The position numbers and the translations under genes are program-made. Under the pieces are notes generated by a model. That model had not been told where the DNA came from. It ran no database searches and saw only the letters and a program-made list of their open reading frames with translations. Below are positions 1 to 12,150 of a stretch of DNA of 64,000 nt, piece after piece (position 1 is the first letter of the stretch; each line of letters starts with the position of its first letter). The DNA comes from Brasenia schreberi (lineage: Eukaryota; Streptophyta; Magnoliopsida; Nymphaeales; Cabombaceae): contig JAYKKT010000040.1 of assembly GCA_036023115.1 (NCBI GenBank), forward strand, positions 6,607,001-6,671,000, written 5' to 3'.

Positions 1-126
1 TAGCGATTGTCAAATGAAGTAGTTACCGAGTCACGCGACGTCTTTGTTCTTCGGTTTTGGAGGTACTTTCGTATAATTCATGGTTCTTGCGCTCGCTATT
101 CGCGCGAGGAGGATTGCTCAGGAAGC

Positions 127-3100
127 ATGTCGATGATTAGTTTGCCCATGGATAACTGCCATCGAAATGGAAAGTACCACTTCATTTCTGGTGAATTTTC
201 TGACTGTCGACTTAAATCGATGGTGTCGATTCCTTCACCTTCGTCGGCAGCTTCTGGTGTCAATTACATCGAGCATCGTGTTTCCAAATTGGATACTCTT
301 GCTGGCGTCGCCATCAGATACGGTGTTGAGGTAAGTGTACTTTTCTCGATCTATGTATAATGTGCAAGTTTCTATGGAAATGCATTGTCTATCATTCAAA
401 GCATAGCATTCATGTTAATCGTGGCGTTCTTGGTAATTTCATGCTTCTGTTAAGTTTGTATCTGGGCAACAATCAAAAACATTTACCTGGAACACGCACA
501 CACAAATTACCTTGAAAAATTGCTTCAAAGGATCTTTCTTTTTAATGTATTCTTCTCTTCTGGAGGCTGCTATCTTTTGGTTTCATGGCTTTTAAGGTTC
601 AGATTTATGCGAAATATTTGTAGTTCCGTTCAAAACATTTGAAAAAAATTATACTAGTAGTTTTGTTGTTTAAAAAAAGCTGAACTATTTACTAATTAAC
701 AAGAAAAAGTAAACACGTGAGAACAAGAAAACAAATCGATGCAGCAGAAAAAACTAAACAACGATCCACATCTCTTTTGCATGTATGCTGCACTTTTAGA
801 GCCGTATTTCAAGTTTTCAACTGCAAAACACTATATTTAAATAAAATCATAGACACTGTTCTCGTTCTGGGCAATTTCTCGATGAGATTTCCAAGGGAGT
901 GGCTTTCAGAAAGTTACGGGGAAAATCTTGGACGGATCAAAAGTTTATATACAAAGAGAATTAAAACCTTACACCAAAAAGCTTTCTTTGAATTTGATGA
1001 ATAAATTGTTCTGTTTCTTATTGGACGCATTTTGGCACATATACACATGGACAAGGCAATTTTATTTTATTGTACGCATCTGATTCTGACCTTAAGTGGT
1101 ATGCATGCGAATTCGAGAAACAACTATAAGATTTATATAGAGGTTGTCCTCGCTGGGTTCGAATATTTCCATTTATTCAAATAAATGGTCGACAGATCTG
1201 CTTTTCTTGCCTGTCTTATCGCTGATGTATCTTGAAACATAAAATTGAAATTAAAACATGTTCATCAATAGACAGCTTTGTCATATCAGAACTTGATAAA
1301 TCTATTAGTATGTGCTGCAATAAAGCAGTTGGTCGGGCCCCAAATTTATAAGGTGTCGGACAGTTCCTTTTGCATTTTAGAGGAAACCAAGTTCTTTCTG
1401 TATGTCTACATGGACCACTTCACATAAAGGAAATCTTCATTCCTTAAGGACATGATTAGATGCTCAACAGATGGTCATCATTGTGCCTTGGAAATTCACT
1501 TTTGCATCCGTGAGTCTACCAATATTGAGTATCGGAGATATGTTATAAATCTTCCTTTCTTTGTTCTACTATTGCTCATGCTTCCAACCTTGAGGTAAAC
1601 TCTTTGTGTATAATCCAGATTCAGTATAAAACAAATCTGAAATGTGTGTTTGGCTTAAATCAGACAGCGAGAAGAATAAAGATTTCGTCTTGTTTAAATG
1701 CAGACACTCTCAACATCTGCCACACAATCTTTGTATGTCCTGTGCTATTCAAGCATTCTAGTTTTTCGATATTCATATCCCCACTTGAACAAAATCCACC
1801 GGTCAGAGTTGCTGTGTTTTTTACCATTTATTTGCCAAACCTTGAGGTAGGAAAAGTTCTGGACACAGTGGAGCCTTTCCAAGATAAGGCACCACCATAA
1901 TGTCAGTAGTGGTAATAGTAGCATTTATGTGGTGGCGTAGGTCACACATGCATGCACCGGGCAACTTGTCAAATGATTCACCGAATTAAAGTTTTTCTAC
2001 CCATTGAAAGCTGACGGGTTTAATTTCACTGCATTGTCCAATGCTATAATTTTAAAGTTCATGACAATTTAGGATAATGTCTGAGTTTTTCTACCTATTG
2101 CGTTAATGTATGATAAATAAGTATGCAGTGTGTTTTGCGCTGTGAGTAGCTTTGTGTATTTTTGGATGACAGTGCGTCGTGGTTCTTTTGTCAGGTCTCA
2201 GACATAAAACGCTTGAACGGTTTGGTGACGGATCTTCAAATGTTCGCTCACAAGTCACTGCAGATACCCTTATCGGGAAGGCACCTTCCATCTCCAATCT
2301 TGTCTAATGGCTCTGCTACACAAGAGTACTTATCCTCTTGAACTCATTCTTAATTGGGATTGACTTCTTTGTCTTTAAATCCACTTGCTAACAAGCGCCT
2401 TCTTTTGTTGTGAATCTCTCACTCTCCCCCCCTCTCTCCCTGAGCTTATTGGTCTTCCCTTTTTACAGAAACAGAAGCAGCCTGTGGACTCCTCCCAGGT
2501 ATCCGCGTAGAGATTTGTACAAAGACTTTCAGTCACTCAAACCATCGCAAAGAAACATTTCTTCTGCAATGAGCAGCTTACAGGGATACTACGGGTTGGC
2601 ACCGCCCATTAGGAATGGCAGCAGTGGTGAAGGTATCGAGCTGGCTGTGTACAAAATTAGTAGCAGTCGGTTGTTTGCAGATGAACCCTTACCATGGGTA
2701 ACTGAAGGTGATGACTCTTACTTAGGAAAGCACAGGAACTCTAGGAGCATGGCAAATGGGTTCCATGCAGAAAATGGTGAATCAGCAGGTGATGTCCCAA
2801 TTGCGGAAGTTTGTGACATCGACAGTGAGAGATCGGCAGAGAAGTCCGTCCGGAGGCGCCAAAAAGCTGATGTCGATCTGGCTTCTCAGACCCCAGAGCT
2901 AATTCTGAAGGATGAGAACAGTGGGGGGTTGTTGGGAAGATCAGGAAAAGGCCTGGCACTTAGACCAAAATCTGCAAGCAAATCGAACCTTACAGACATG
3001 GATGCACCTAACAATGGTCATGCCGACCCTGCTGGGAACTCAATTCTGCCCAATTATGCCGGAGTCCGGCGATCATCAAGCACGTCCTGCATGCAGGAGT

Positions 3101-3240
3101 CCTTGGACAATGCTAGAATAAGCTGGCCAGCGTCCAAATGGACCCTAAAACCTGATCTTCAGGTTCTCTCAGCAGTTGCAATCCCTATATTCGACGGTCT
3201 GCCGATAAGTGGCAAGCGCAACAAAACGGCCCTGGATTAA
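127..3240 (+). CDS. LysM domain-containing protein (3 exons)
   Basis: Exons are 127-330, 2195-2325 and 2469-3240. The donors GTAAGT and GTACTT and the acceptors TCAG and ACAG keep frame (phases 0 and 2), giving 368 residues. The LysM domain spans about residues 50-95 and is split by intron 1: it begins HRVSKLDTLAGVAIRYGVE and resumes VSDIKRLNGLVTD, with the typical end LQIPLSGRHLPSP. LysM modules bind N-acetylglucosamine-containing glycans. The rest is low-complexity, Ser/Asn-rich and probably disordered, ending PISGKRNKTALD. I see no signal peptide or membrane segment, so this is a soluble intracellular LysM protein rather than a receptor kinase. The start was taken at the ATG at 127; in-frame ATGs at 133 and 148 are alternatives, and the frame stays open upstream to position 7. 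The family is clear but its biochemical role is unknown. Confidence 0.88.
331..2194 (+). other. Intron 1 of the LysM gene
   Basis: A 1.86-kb AT-rich intron with donor GTAAGT and acceptor TTTTGTCAG. It splits the LysM domain. No transposable element or RNA gene was recognised in it; short ORFs inside have no family resemblance. Confidence 0.8.
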
Positions 3241-3775
3241 GCTTTTGTTTGTAGAAATGTTAGACAAGAAATATTCATCGAGGATAGAGGGAAATAGAAG
3301 AGGATGAAGCATTTCCTTCCTTCCATGGAAGCTCATTGCCGCATCAAGATGGTTTATGAGCTAATCCTTGTTTAGTCCTCCTACAAAGGCATTGTTGTAC
3401 AAGTACACATATAGACATTACATATGTAAAGAAGAATAAGCTTATGGTGGCGTGATAGCCAGCTTGGAACAGTACAATTCCATAGCAAAGATCGTATTGT
3501 ATTTCTATTATTCGATTGCCAAATGTTGGTAGATGTTATTTTACCGGCAATATTGATCAGCCTTTTTCTTTTTTGGTTATCCTTTTTTGTCTTTTCTTTT
3601 GGCAAGCTGGGGTTAGGAAGATCCCTACGAGAATCACAGGGGCATTGAACTCATGATTTTAGACGTTGAAGGTCATCCTCTCACCGGAAGAGCAACGGTA
3701 CGTCATGTTGAGAATGATGTCTATATGTAAAGTTTATGTGTTATTCTTCAAGTTAATTTATGTGATCCATGCACA
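3241..3775 (+). other. 3' UTR and spacer after the LysM gene
   Basis: AT-rich sequence following the TAA stop, presumably containing the 3' UTR. No gene or repeat was recognised until the CA/TA microsatellite starts. Confidence 0.5.
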
Positions 3776-3776
3776 T

Positions 3777-3834
<58 letters not shown>
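3776..3834. repeat. (AC)n(AT)n microsatellite
   Basis: About 12 AC units followed by about 17 AT units. It abuts the 5' edge of an RTE LINE fragment, and a similar TA/CA tract follows that fragment's 3' tail. Confidence 0.97.
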
Positions 3835-3835
<1 letters not shown>

Positions 3836-5534
3836 ACTAGAGATAAGAAACTATTTTTATATAAAAATTGAGGAGGATTTATATAAAAAACTAACTCAAA
3901 AGAGGGTGAAAGAGATATTTTTAGGATAGCTAGGGCTAGAGATAAGAAAACTAAATATCTTAATTATGTTAGATGTATCAAAGACGAGAATGAAAAAATT
4001 CAAGTGACAAATGATGATATAAGAAATAGATGAAAAAACTATTTTTGTAAGTTTTTTAATGAAAATAAAGATGTTAGTATTAGCTTTGGAGAGTTAGTCA
4101 AATCACCAAAGTATATAAATCACAATTTATACCGATGTATTCAAAAGAATGAAGTCAAAGAGGCTCTTAAACATATGAAGGGTGGTAAATCGATAGCACC
4201 TGACAATATTTCTATAGAAGTTTGAAAATCCCAGGAGAAACAGGAATCACTTGGCTCACAAGTCTATTTAATGAAATATGGAGAAACCAAAAGATGCCCA
4301 AGAAATGGAGAACGAGTACACTTATACCCATATATAAGAACAAGGGAGACATTAAGAATTGTGCAAATTATCTGGGTATCAAGTTAATGAGTCATACTAT
4401 GAAATTGTGGAAAAGAATTATCGAATGGAGGTTAAAACAAGGATCAAGTACAACAAAGAACCAATTTGGATTCTTGTCAGGCAGATCTACTATTGAAGCG
4501 AATCTTGAGAGAGAGGTTCTTTGGAGAATCTTCGAAAAAAGAGGTATCCCATTGACATACAAAAACCTTATAAGAGACATATAAGAGACATGTAAGATTG
4601 CAAAAACATGTGTGAGAACTCATGAAGGAATAACAGACTTATTTGAAGTTAATATTGGGTTACATCAAGGATCAACTTTAAGTCCATACTTATTTATAAT
4701 GGTGATTGAGGAGTTAACAAAACATATTCAAGATGAAGTACCTTGGTGAATGTTATTTGCATATGACATTGTGTTAGTGGAGTCTAAGGAAAAAGTTAAT
4801 AGAAAATTGGAACTATGGAGAGAAATAAGGCTTCCGACTTAGTAGAACAAAGACAGAATATATGGATCGTAAGTTTAATCATTTGGTTACTTCAAAAGAC
4901 ATAAAAAATAAAATTGGCACACATTGCATCTCCCAAAAGGAAAATTGTAAATACCTAGGGTCAATTTTTCAAAGTGATGGAAGAATTGATGGAGATGTTA
5001 CGCATAGAATTAATGTTGGTTGGTTAAAATGGAGATGAGCATCAAGTATTCTTTATGATAAGAAGATTTCATTAAAGTTAAAAGGTAAATATTATACAAC
5101 AACAATTAGACCTTCTATGTTTTATGGTTCTGAGTGTTGGGCAATTAATCATCAACATGTACAAAAGATGTCTGTGACAGAAATGAAAATGTTGATATGG
5201 ATGAGTGGTCATACAAGAAAAGACTGTATACATAATGAGGTTATTAGAAATAAATTATGTGTGGCACCAATAGAGGATAAAATGAGAGAATATTGTTTAA
5301 GGTGGTTTGGACATATAGAAAAGAAGAACAAAAGAACCTGTAAGAATGTATGAAAAACTAGATTTTGAAAGTATTAAAAGAGGTAGAGGACGACCACAAA
5401 AGTGTTGGAAAGAAACAATAAAGAATTATCTAGCTTATTGTGAGTTAGATGCTAACATGACACATGATACAGCTATGTGGAAACAAAGAATCCATGTGTA
5501 TATATATATATATGAGAAAAGGCTTAGTTGTTGT

Positions 5535-5537
<3 letters not shown>
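3835..5537 (+). mobile_element. RTE-clade LINE copy, degenerate, 5'-truncated
   Basis: Colinear with the reverse transcriptase half of the RTE copy at 59930-61585. Recognisable pieces are the motifs [30 protein letters not shown], a C-terminal [16 protein letters not shown] block and a GAAAAGGCTTAGTTGTTGT tail. The catalytic box is degraded (FAYD instead of FADD) and several stops break the frame. The usual tail sequence between CATGT and GGGAAAAGG is replaced by a TA tract. Adjacent to the 5' side, 3835-3870 resembles scrambled internal RTE sequence. No clean target-site duplication is visible because both ends lie in TA repeats. Confidence 0.9.
4222..4584 (+). pseudogene. RTE reverse transcriptase fragment (fingers region)
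   Basis: A broken piece of LINE reverse transcriptase: the peptide includes GITWLTSLFNEIWRNQKMP and NYLGIKLMSHTMKLW, matching the intact frame of the copy at 60236-61585. It has an internal deletion before the [14 protein letters not shown] region and ends at a stop. Not expected to be functional. Confidence 0.85.

Positions 5538-5565
<28 letters not shown>
5497..5565. repeat. Two (TA)n tracts in and after an RTE tail
   Basis: TA repeats at 5497-5513 and 5535-5565 flank the fragment GAGAAAAGGCTTAGTTGTTG. The first replaces about 18 nt of the normal RTE 3' end. Confidence 0.9.
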
Positions 5566-5568
<3 letters not shown>

Positions 5569-7806
5569 ACTACCACTAGATTTACCATTTCAATCACAAC
5601 GTAGCTATTAGTCAGTCAAATGATTCACAAGTTTCAGCTAGAGTCCACCGCGGCACTTTGAATTGTAACATGGCTTCCAAAAAACTGGCACTCACATCTA
5701 CTAGGGCCAACCATTTCAAAATAAAATCCAACTTCTAACTCACCGAATTCGGATGTGTATGATTCTAATCATCGTTTTCAAGGGCGTGAGTCACTTTTCA
5801 AAACTATAAGGCACCAAGAGGCTTATATGTAAATCCAAACAGACGTAGTTAACTTAAAGAATGGCTACAATTTCTTCTCTTTAAATATGAACTATCAAAT
5901 ATTAGTATATTTAGTCATGAATCAAATTTAGAATGAACTTTTACGTAATATCAGTTGTAACCGAGTTCTCGCACGTACAAAAATAATTAACCCCAAATTC
6001 AACAACCCTAGAGATATTTACTTTTTGTAATGCTTGTTCCGGCTCTCATGATGCAATTATTTGGGGCAAGACGATCTAGCACTATGCAGAGAATCCACCG
6101 ATCGGCACCCAGTGAAAGTTGGGAGAAGCTTGGTTTTTGTTTTGGCTTGATGTTAGAATGCAACTGTTTCGGGTGCTCTAGGTTTTAGATGATCGCAAAT
6201 GTTAAAGTAAGACTGAATAAGGCTCTCATCAATCGTATTGCATATGCTTTTCTTTATATGCATATTTGACGTGAAATTGATGACAATGTGACGTTCTACC
6301 ACATGTTTGATTAGAAGTTCAATGCGAATAATATGAAACGAGACAGAATACAACCCCCACATGTAGCCAACCACGTTGAGGTGGGATAACCACTTGGTTT
6401 TGTCTTTGGCTTGATTGCTCCTGATATATGAGACGAGTATGTTATTGAGGCGCATCCAATAGATTTTATATTCTAGATAAACTTGAAGTAAAAACCTTCA
6501 TACAAAGTGCTTTCCTACACCAGCTTTCATTTTCGTGAAGGCTGTGATCTTGTACCAAAAGAATGCCTACATTTATACGAATGATAAGCGTTGAAGGGTA
6601 GATTGAAGTCACAGAATCGATAAACATTTTGCCAACCTGTACTGACACTTCATACTGTAATCAAAGTTTTATCTGCTATTTACTTCGTGGCACTCGAAAC
6701 AGTTTATGGAGTCCAGCATTTGTACTATCCTGAGCCAAGTCTTATTCTTTTTCCATCAGAGCGATGGGATTTCTAAAAGTATTCGTTATCTTATATGTGA
6801 AAATGGATACGTCAGACCAATGTAAAATCAAAAGGCAAAATTCTTTAATTCATAGAGAAGAATAAACTGCTCCATATACCTGGTGTTCACTAGTTTTGCC
6901 TCCAATAATCTTTCAACAAAATTCACTTAGCATACCAAATGCATACAGTCAAGGGATGAAATATTTAGCTGTCAACTACAATAACAAATTTGAAGTGATC
7001 AGCAGGCACAGTGAAAGATGATGGCAATCAGGGGCAGACTGTAATAGGGCAGCTTTAGCATTATGAAGCTAATGTTCACAAAGACAGTAATATAAAATCC
7101 AAACAAAAACTGCAATGTGATCCGAGATATTAAGAGTGGATGCCGCAGAACCCTATTTTGGAATGTGAAGCAAGAGATCAGACGTTTCAGAAATGCAACA
7201 TGTACAACAATTTAAAAGATTTTGGGCCTTATTATTGGATCAAGAAACATTAAATGGTATCCTTCTGAACCTGCAAACGGTTGCCAAAGGGGAATAAGCC
7301 ACCGGCTAGAGTATGATGATCCGGTGTACATCTGTACTATGTTTGCCTAAGAATGTATGAGCTGAGTCTTAGTTTTATGATGACATATTAACATAGTTGG
7401 AGAGGATCTCAGATTAACCAATTAGTAGGTACAGAGGATAACTGCTAGATCCCCAAGGATGATCTATTTAGTCATTCAAAGAAATTTATCCGAGAAATTT
7501 CAGTAATCTGACTCAGGGATGTCCAGCGGTTCCACATGATTTCATCTATACTGCCATAGACGTTCCCCATACAACAAGCACAGAGCATAAAACCTTGCAG
7601 CTTCTAGGCATCAACGCCCCAATGCCTCACCAGGTTAAGAGCAAATCAGACTATGGGAACATTATTTGCTTGGACATTTACACCAACAGGAGGGTTTAGC
7701 ATCTCTCAGTAGAATGTGAATTGCACCGGCAAAATAGCGTGAAACCATTACTCTCCATTGAAGCAGTGACTACCCTGAGACAGGGAAGATGTTTTCTGGA
7801 GAGTAA
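5566..7806. other. Intergenic, nothing recognised
   Basis: AT-rich spacer. Short ORFs at 6153-6455 and 6466-6648 (minus) have no recognisable motif and look like chance reading frames. Confidence 0.5.
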
Positions 7807-7819
7807 TATAAAAGTCTAC

Positions 7820-8136
7820 TCTACCTGGCAATTTTGGACCCGACCCCAAAAATCGGGGTCCAGGTCAGGTTTTCTCGTTTCGGGTCAGATCTGGGTAAGA
7901 GAAAACAACCCAACAAAAGTGGGATCAGTTCGGGACCTGACCTGGCATATGTGTTTACATATATATAATATAATGTATTTAACAAATGTACATTTGGGCC
8001 GTCCAGAAGTTAAACCTGAACTGGACTTCCAAGTTTAAAGGGTGTACACGAATAAAATTAGGTTGGGTCTGGATGGGGTGATTGTTGACCCAAACCTGAA
8101 GAGACCCAACCAGATGACCCGATTTGTCAGGTCTAG
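7820..8136. mobile_element. Probable non-autonomous TIR element rich in GGGTC/GACCC
   Basis: The left end CTACCTGGCAATTTTGGACC and the right end GACCCGATTTGTCAGGTCTA form imperfect inverted repeats, and the interior is full of GACCC/GGGTC words. Plants have abundant hAT-like MITEs of this composition, often starting GGATGGCAA. I found no clear target-site duplication, so this is tentative. A similar composition recurs at 46103-46680. Confidence 0.35.
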
Positions 8137-8140
8137 TGTT

Positions 8141-8952
8141 TATAAAAAAGAAATGCCAAGGCTTGACGAAGGGAGAATAACGTACAGGACAACTCTTTGT
8201 AGCCAAAGATTATCCAGACATAATCACAAATTGTGAATCACAAATTGGTATATTGCCAGTGACAACAGCCAGGAAAAGAATCAGCAATATATACTTTTCA
8301 ATTTAATAGAACTTATGAAAATATGATGAAAGCTATGGTTGCGTTGTGAAGGACTGCATCTGCTCCCACAGTTACCCTTATGCCATCCTTTGGGTTAAAA
8401 CTCGCTGCCTAAAGTAGAAGACAGTTATATTATATTCAACTGATCTCAAAACATGAAACAATTTGCCTTAGAAGAAACCTTCACATTCCAAGAAGATCCT
8501 ACACCATGAGAATCAGCAATATATACTTCTCAACGAACAGAACTGCTGAAAATATGATCATACACAAGGTTGCACTGGTAAGTATATAACAACTACATTG
8601 TGTTCAGCTTCCTCGACATGTGGGCAGATTCCTCTTAGAGACTACCTTCAGTTTCAGGAAGATCATACAATAATACCCTCATGAGAATGCCTGCAAAGTC
8701 CATTACCTATGATTGCAAGCTACATTCTCATCAAGCTGCAGTCTTCATAGACGGGACAACCAAGCAGAACAGCTCTCTTGGTTTCACTATATTTATTTAT
8801 ACCGGAACAATAAAAAAGTTAATAAAGAAAAAAACAGGACGAGGCCTAAAAGGAAAACAGAGGGCTCTAAAAATGGTTAATGGCAGTTAGACCAGGTACC
8901 ACAGAAACTAGCTTAGCTACTAAAGACAATCTATACAATCCCAAAGGCACTA
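8141..8952. other. Intergenic, nothing recognised
   Basis: Spacer between the GGGTC-rich element and the next RTE copy. The phrase AATCAGCAATATATACTT occurs twice (near 8280 and 8513), followed by partly similar sequence, suggesting an old local duplication. Confidence 0.4.
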
Positions 8953-8964
8953 AAGATCTATATA

Positions 8965-9856
8965 CAACAACAACAACAACAACAACAACAAAGCCTTTTC
9001 CCATACTAGACAGGGTCGGCTACAAGGATTCTTTATTTCCACATATCCCTATCATGTGCCATGTTAGCAGTTAACTCACAATAAGCTAGATCGTTCTTCT
9101 TTTGATCTTTCTATATGTCCAAACCATCTTAAACGATATTCTCTCATTTTATCCTCTATTGGTATCACTCCTAATTTGTTTCTAATAACCTCATTATGTA
9201 TATGGTTTTTTCTTTTATGACCACTCATCCATCTCAACATCTTCATTTCTGTCACAGACATCTTTAGTACATGTTGATGATTAACTGCCCAACACTCAGA
9301 ACCATAAAACATGGCAGGTCTAATTGCTGCTCTATAATATTTACCTTTTAACTTTAATGGTATCTTCTTATCACAAAGAATACCTGATGCTCCTCCCCAT
9401 TTTAACCAACCAGCATTAATTCAACGCGTAATATCTCCATCAATTCTTCCATCACTCTGAAAAATTGACCCTACGTATTTAAAACTTTCTTTTGGGGGGA
9501 TGCAATGTGTGCCAATTTTAATTTATATGTCCTTTGAAGTAACCAAATGATCAAACTTACATTCCATATATTCTGTCTTTGTTCTACTAAGTCGGAAGCC
9601 TATGCTTTCTAGTGCTTCCCTCCATAGTTCCAATTTTCTATTAACTTTTTCCTTAGACTCTTTCACTAACACAATGTCATCTGCAAATAACATACACCAA
9701 GGCACTTCATCTTGAATATGTTTTGTTAACTCATCAATCACCATTATAAATAAGTATGGACTTAAAGTTGATCCTTGATGTAACCCAATATTAACTTCAA
9801 AGAAGTCTTGTAATTCCTTCATGAGTCCTCACAATAGTTTTTGCACCATCGTACTG
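8965..9856 (-). mobile_element. RTE LINE, 5'-truncated, 12-bp TSD
   Basis: Minus-strand insertion whose 3' tail is the CAA-repeat (TTG on the element strand) at 8965-8991. It is bounded by the direct repeat AAGATCTATATA at 8953-8964 and 9857-9868. It codes for the C-terminal half of the reverse transcriptase, including [13 protein letters not shown] and the catalytic FADD box, and the RTE C-terminal domain ([17 protein letters not shown]). About 90 nt of the C-terminal coding part are deleted near 9095. The frame is interrupted, so it is not autonomous. Confidence 0.95.
9523..9822 (-). pseudogene. RTE reverse transcriptase fragment with FADD box
   Basis: The fragment carries [17 protein letters not shown] (domain 4 of LINE reverse transcriptases), then [10 protein letters not shown] (catalytic YXDD-type box as FADD), then [16 protein letters not shown]. 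It is truncated at the 5' end by incomplete reverse transcription and ends at a stop after DHLVTSKDI, so no enzyme is expected. Confidence 0.9.
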
Positions 9857-9868
9857 AAGATCTATATA

Positions 9869-11160
9869 TCAAATAGCAAAATACACCTGGCAGCTGACAC
9901 AAACAGGTAAGCAGATTGACAACAAATCTTTGGCTTCTTGAGTCTTGAGGACCTCACGCCATGAAGATTGATCTTGCAAACTACCCATATCCATTGTGAG
10001 AAGTCTTGACCGGCAAGGAACGTAAATACTTTATACTAGGACATGATACATATCATAAAGACGCAAGAAGACACTATTGAATTGGCTATATGAGCTGTTA
10101 GAAAAGAGGACGTGCTCAATACTTTATAGCTTAAACCACAATTTTACATGAATCTATTAAAATAACGTCCTCAGAGTAGCCACGTGGCCTTGAGGAAACG
10201 TAAATAATCCTGTGTGCTGAACAGTAGGAAACTATCTACGACTTGCAGATAATTATTGACAAACTACTTTGTGTTGATGATATCCCAGCTAGGATCGTCA
10301 CAATCATCAGAATAGAATCCCTAAGGGCAGAAATCGCAGCCTCAATTGTGAACAATTAATAGCATTTTGCTTCCTTTTACATCAATAGGTACACCACTAA
10401 AACAGACTCCAAGACGGGCCCAACATATAAAAGAAGACCTTCCAATAGATGAAGTTCTGGCCTTCTAGAGACACTTAAGAGAAAAATAACATAAGTAGGT
10501 AAACACAATATATCTTTCTTTATATGACGTATCAGATTGAAACGATGAGTGATGAACCACCAATCGTCATAAAGAAGTTGCCACAGATACTTTAAAGTAC
10601 TCACCTAGGGTATAGAGAATAAGTGGCAGCAACGGAAGGGATGCAGAGAGAATTCTGGGCTAAAGAAATTCAATTTGGATGAGATCAAATCTTTTGCTAT
10701 TTTACCCTCGATGTGAAAAGGTTGCCTAATAACACCATACTGTGTTCTGCAACAAGCAAACCCCTAGAATTGTGATAGTCTGATAGACCACGGATGCGGG
10801 CTAGGTCGAAAAGCAGATGTAGTTCCCTGGAACCCAAGAGCAGGATACACTAGGCAGTGGGCATCTTGTTGGAAACTGGAAGGAACACACCACCGTACGC
10901 ATGGTAATTCCAAATCCAGGGTCAACATGATATATTGTCTACCACAATTGTCAGACCACCCATTTATGGATTACGATACATGTCTTCATAATTCATACTA
11001 ACAACTAAATGTTTCACAGATGCGCAGCACGTTCCAGTTTCTTTATCACACAACTCCAGCCATTTGAAAGAGAAATTGTGAACAAAATCAAAAGGGAAAT
11101 CAATTCATCTCCCTGTCAACCTAGAGGTAATAATCAACAGGTTTATTGGTGGAGGACTTG
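9869..11160. other. Intergenic, nothing recognised
   Basis: AT-rich spacer without recognisable coding or repeat families. The ORF at 10377-10604 (minus) has no identifiable motif. Confidence 0.45.
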
Positions 11161-11175
11161 ATGATGGAAATGGCT

Positions 11176-11338
11176 GATACCAAGGCTGCGAGTATTATAG
11201 CTCGTGATGTGATACAGTAAGATCTGTAGAGAACGGATAGGATCAGTGTCATCAAAATGGACACTTTAACACGTATCATTTTCATGAGGGAGATGATACC
11301 ATGGCTGCAAGTATTATAGCTTGTGACGTGATACAGTA
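11176..11338. repeat. Imperfect direct repeat, period about 119 bp
   Basis: A word of about 45 nt (GATACCAAGGCTGCGAGTAT and following, ending GATACAGTAA) occurs at 11176 and again with a few changes at 11295. GATAC words like these are also typical of the hAT family at 14 kb and 62 kb, so this may be part of an old element. Confidence 0.6.
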
Positions 11339-11499
11339 ATGTAACGCTCCTATCATACTTTTCTTGAACAACCAACAAAAATGTTGAAACAAAATCCTGA
11401 AAAATCATAAAAACCCCAAAATATATTAAAACTCTAAACAATAAAAAAGAAATCTTTCAAAATAAAGGAAAAGTCAATTATCTATTAAAAACACAATAA

Positions 11500-11726
11500 A
11501 AACTTAAAACATGACAGATTTGGGTCCAAAACAGCCATATCAAGTATATCCTATGATATGGCATAGGTTCATATTTTACAATAGCAGTATGTATCGTAAG
11601 TCATGGACTGATACTCTGCATTGTTGTGATACAGCTGAGTATCATATTGAAGTTTCTTTCAATATGATATGTATTGTATATTCGTACAATACATTGTTGC
11701 GATATGCATGATACATTACAACACTG
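11500..11726. mobile_element. Possible degenerate hAT terminus
   Basis: Dense ATATGATA/GATACA words, a hairpin (CATATTGAA...TTCAATATG near 11645-11668) and an end reading TGCATGATACATTACAACACTG resemble the right terminus of the complete hAT at 22410-22441 (ATGCATCAGACAACACTG). The left end was not located. Confidence 0.35.
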
Positions 11727-12057
11727 GATATGATAAACCTTCATATCTTGACAAACAGCTATACACTCGGCACTAAAACTCTTGACTGCACGTTGGATTC
11801 TATGAGTGACACTAACTTTGGCAATTAAATAGAAAAAAGGGAGTCTAATTAGATGAAAGATACAAGGTTCAAGATATGAGTAGACTAACTTTCTATATGA
11901 TAATATAAGATCGGGATTACCATTTTCTTATTGATTCACTATCCTAAGCTCTACGGAAGCTAGTAGCAATTATTGATGTACTTTAACTGACTATACCACT
12001 TTAAACCTTTGGATACAGCATGACACAAATTGTACCCTACAACACGCTATCTGGCAG

Positions 12058-12150
12058 GTGGTGGGTTAGCTCATCTGGCAGGGCTCTCTCAATCCCACGA
12101 CACAGGTGGTGAGTTCGGTTCCTGGAGGACCTCCGGTGTAACCAAAAAGC
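12058..12150 (+). mobile_element. tRNA-derived SINE-like sequence
   Basis: A pol III box A-like TTAGCTCATCTGG is followed about 45 nt later by a box B-like GAGTTCGGTTCCTGG, the arrangement of tRNA-derived SINEs. No tRNA cloverleaf forms and no target-site duplication was established. Confidence 0.5.
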
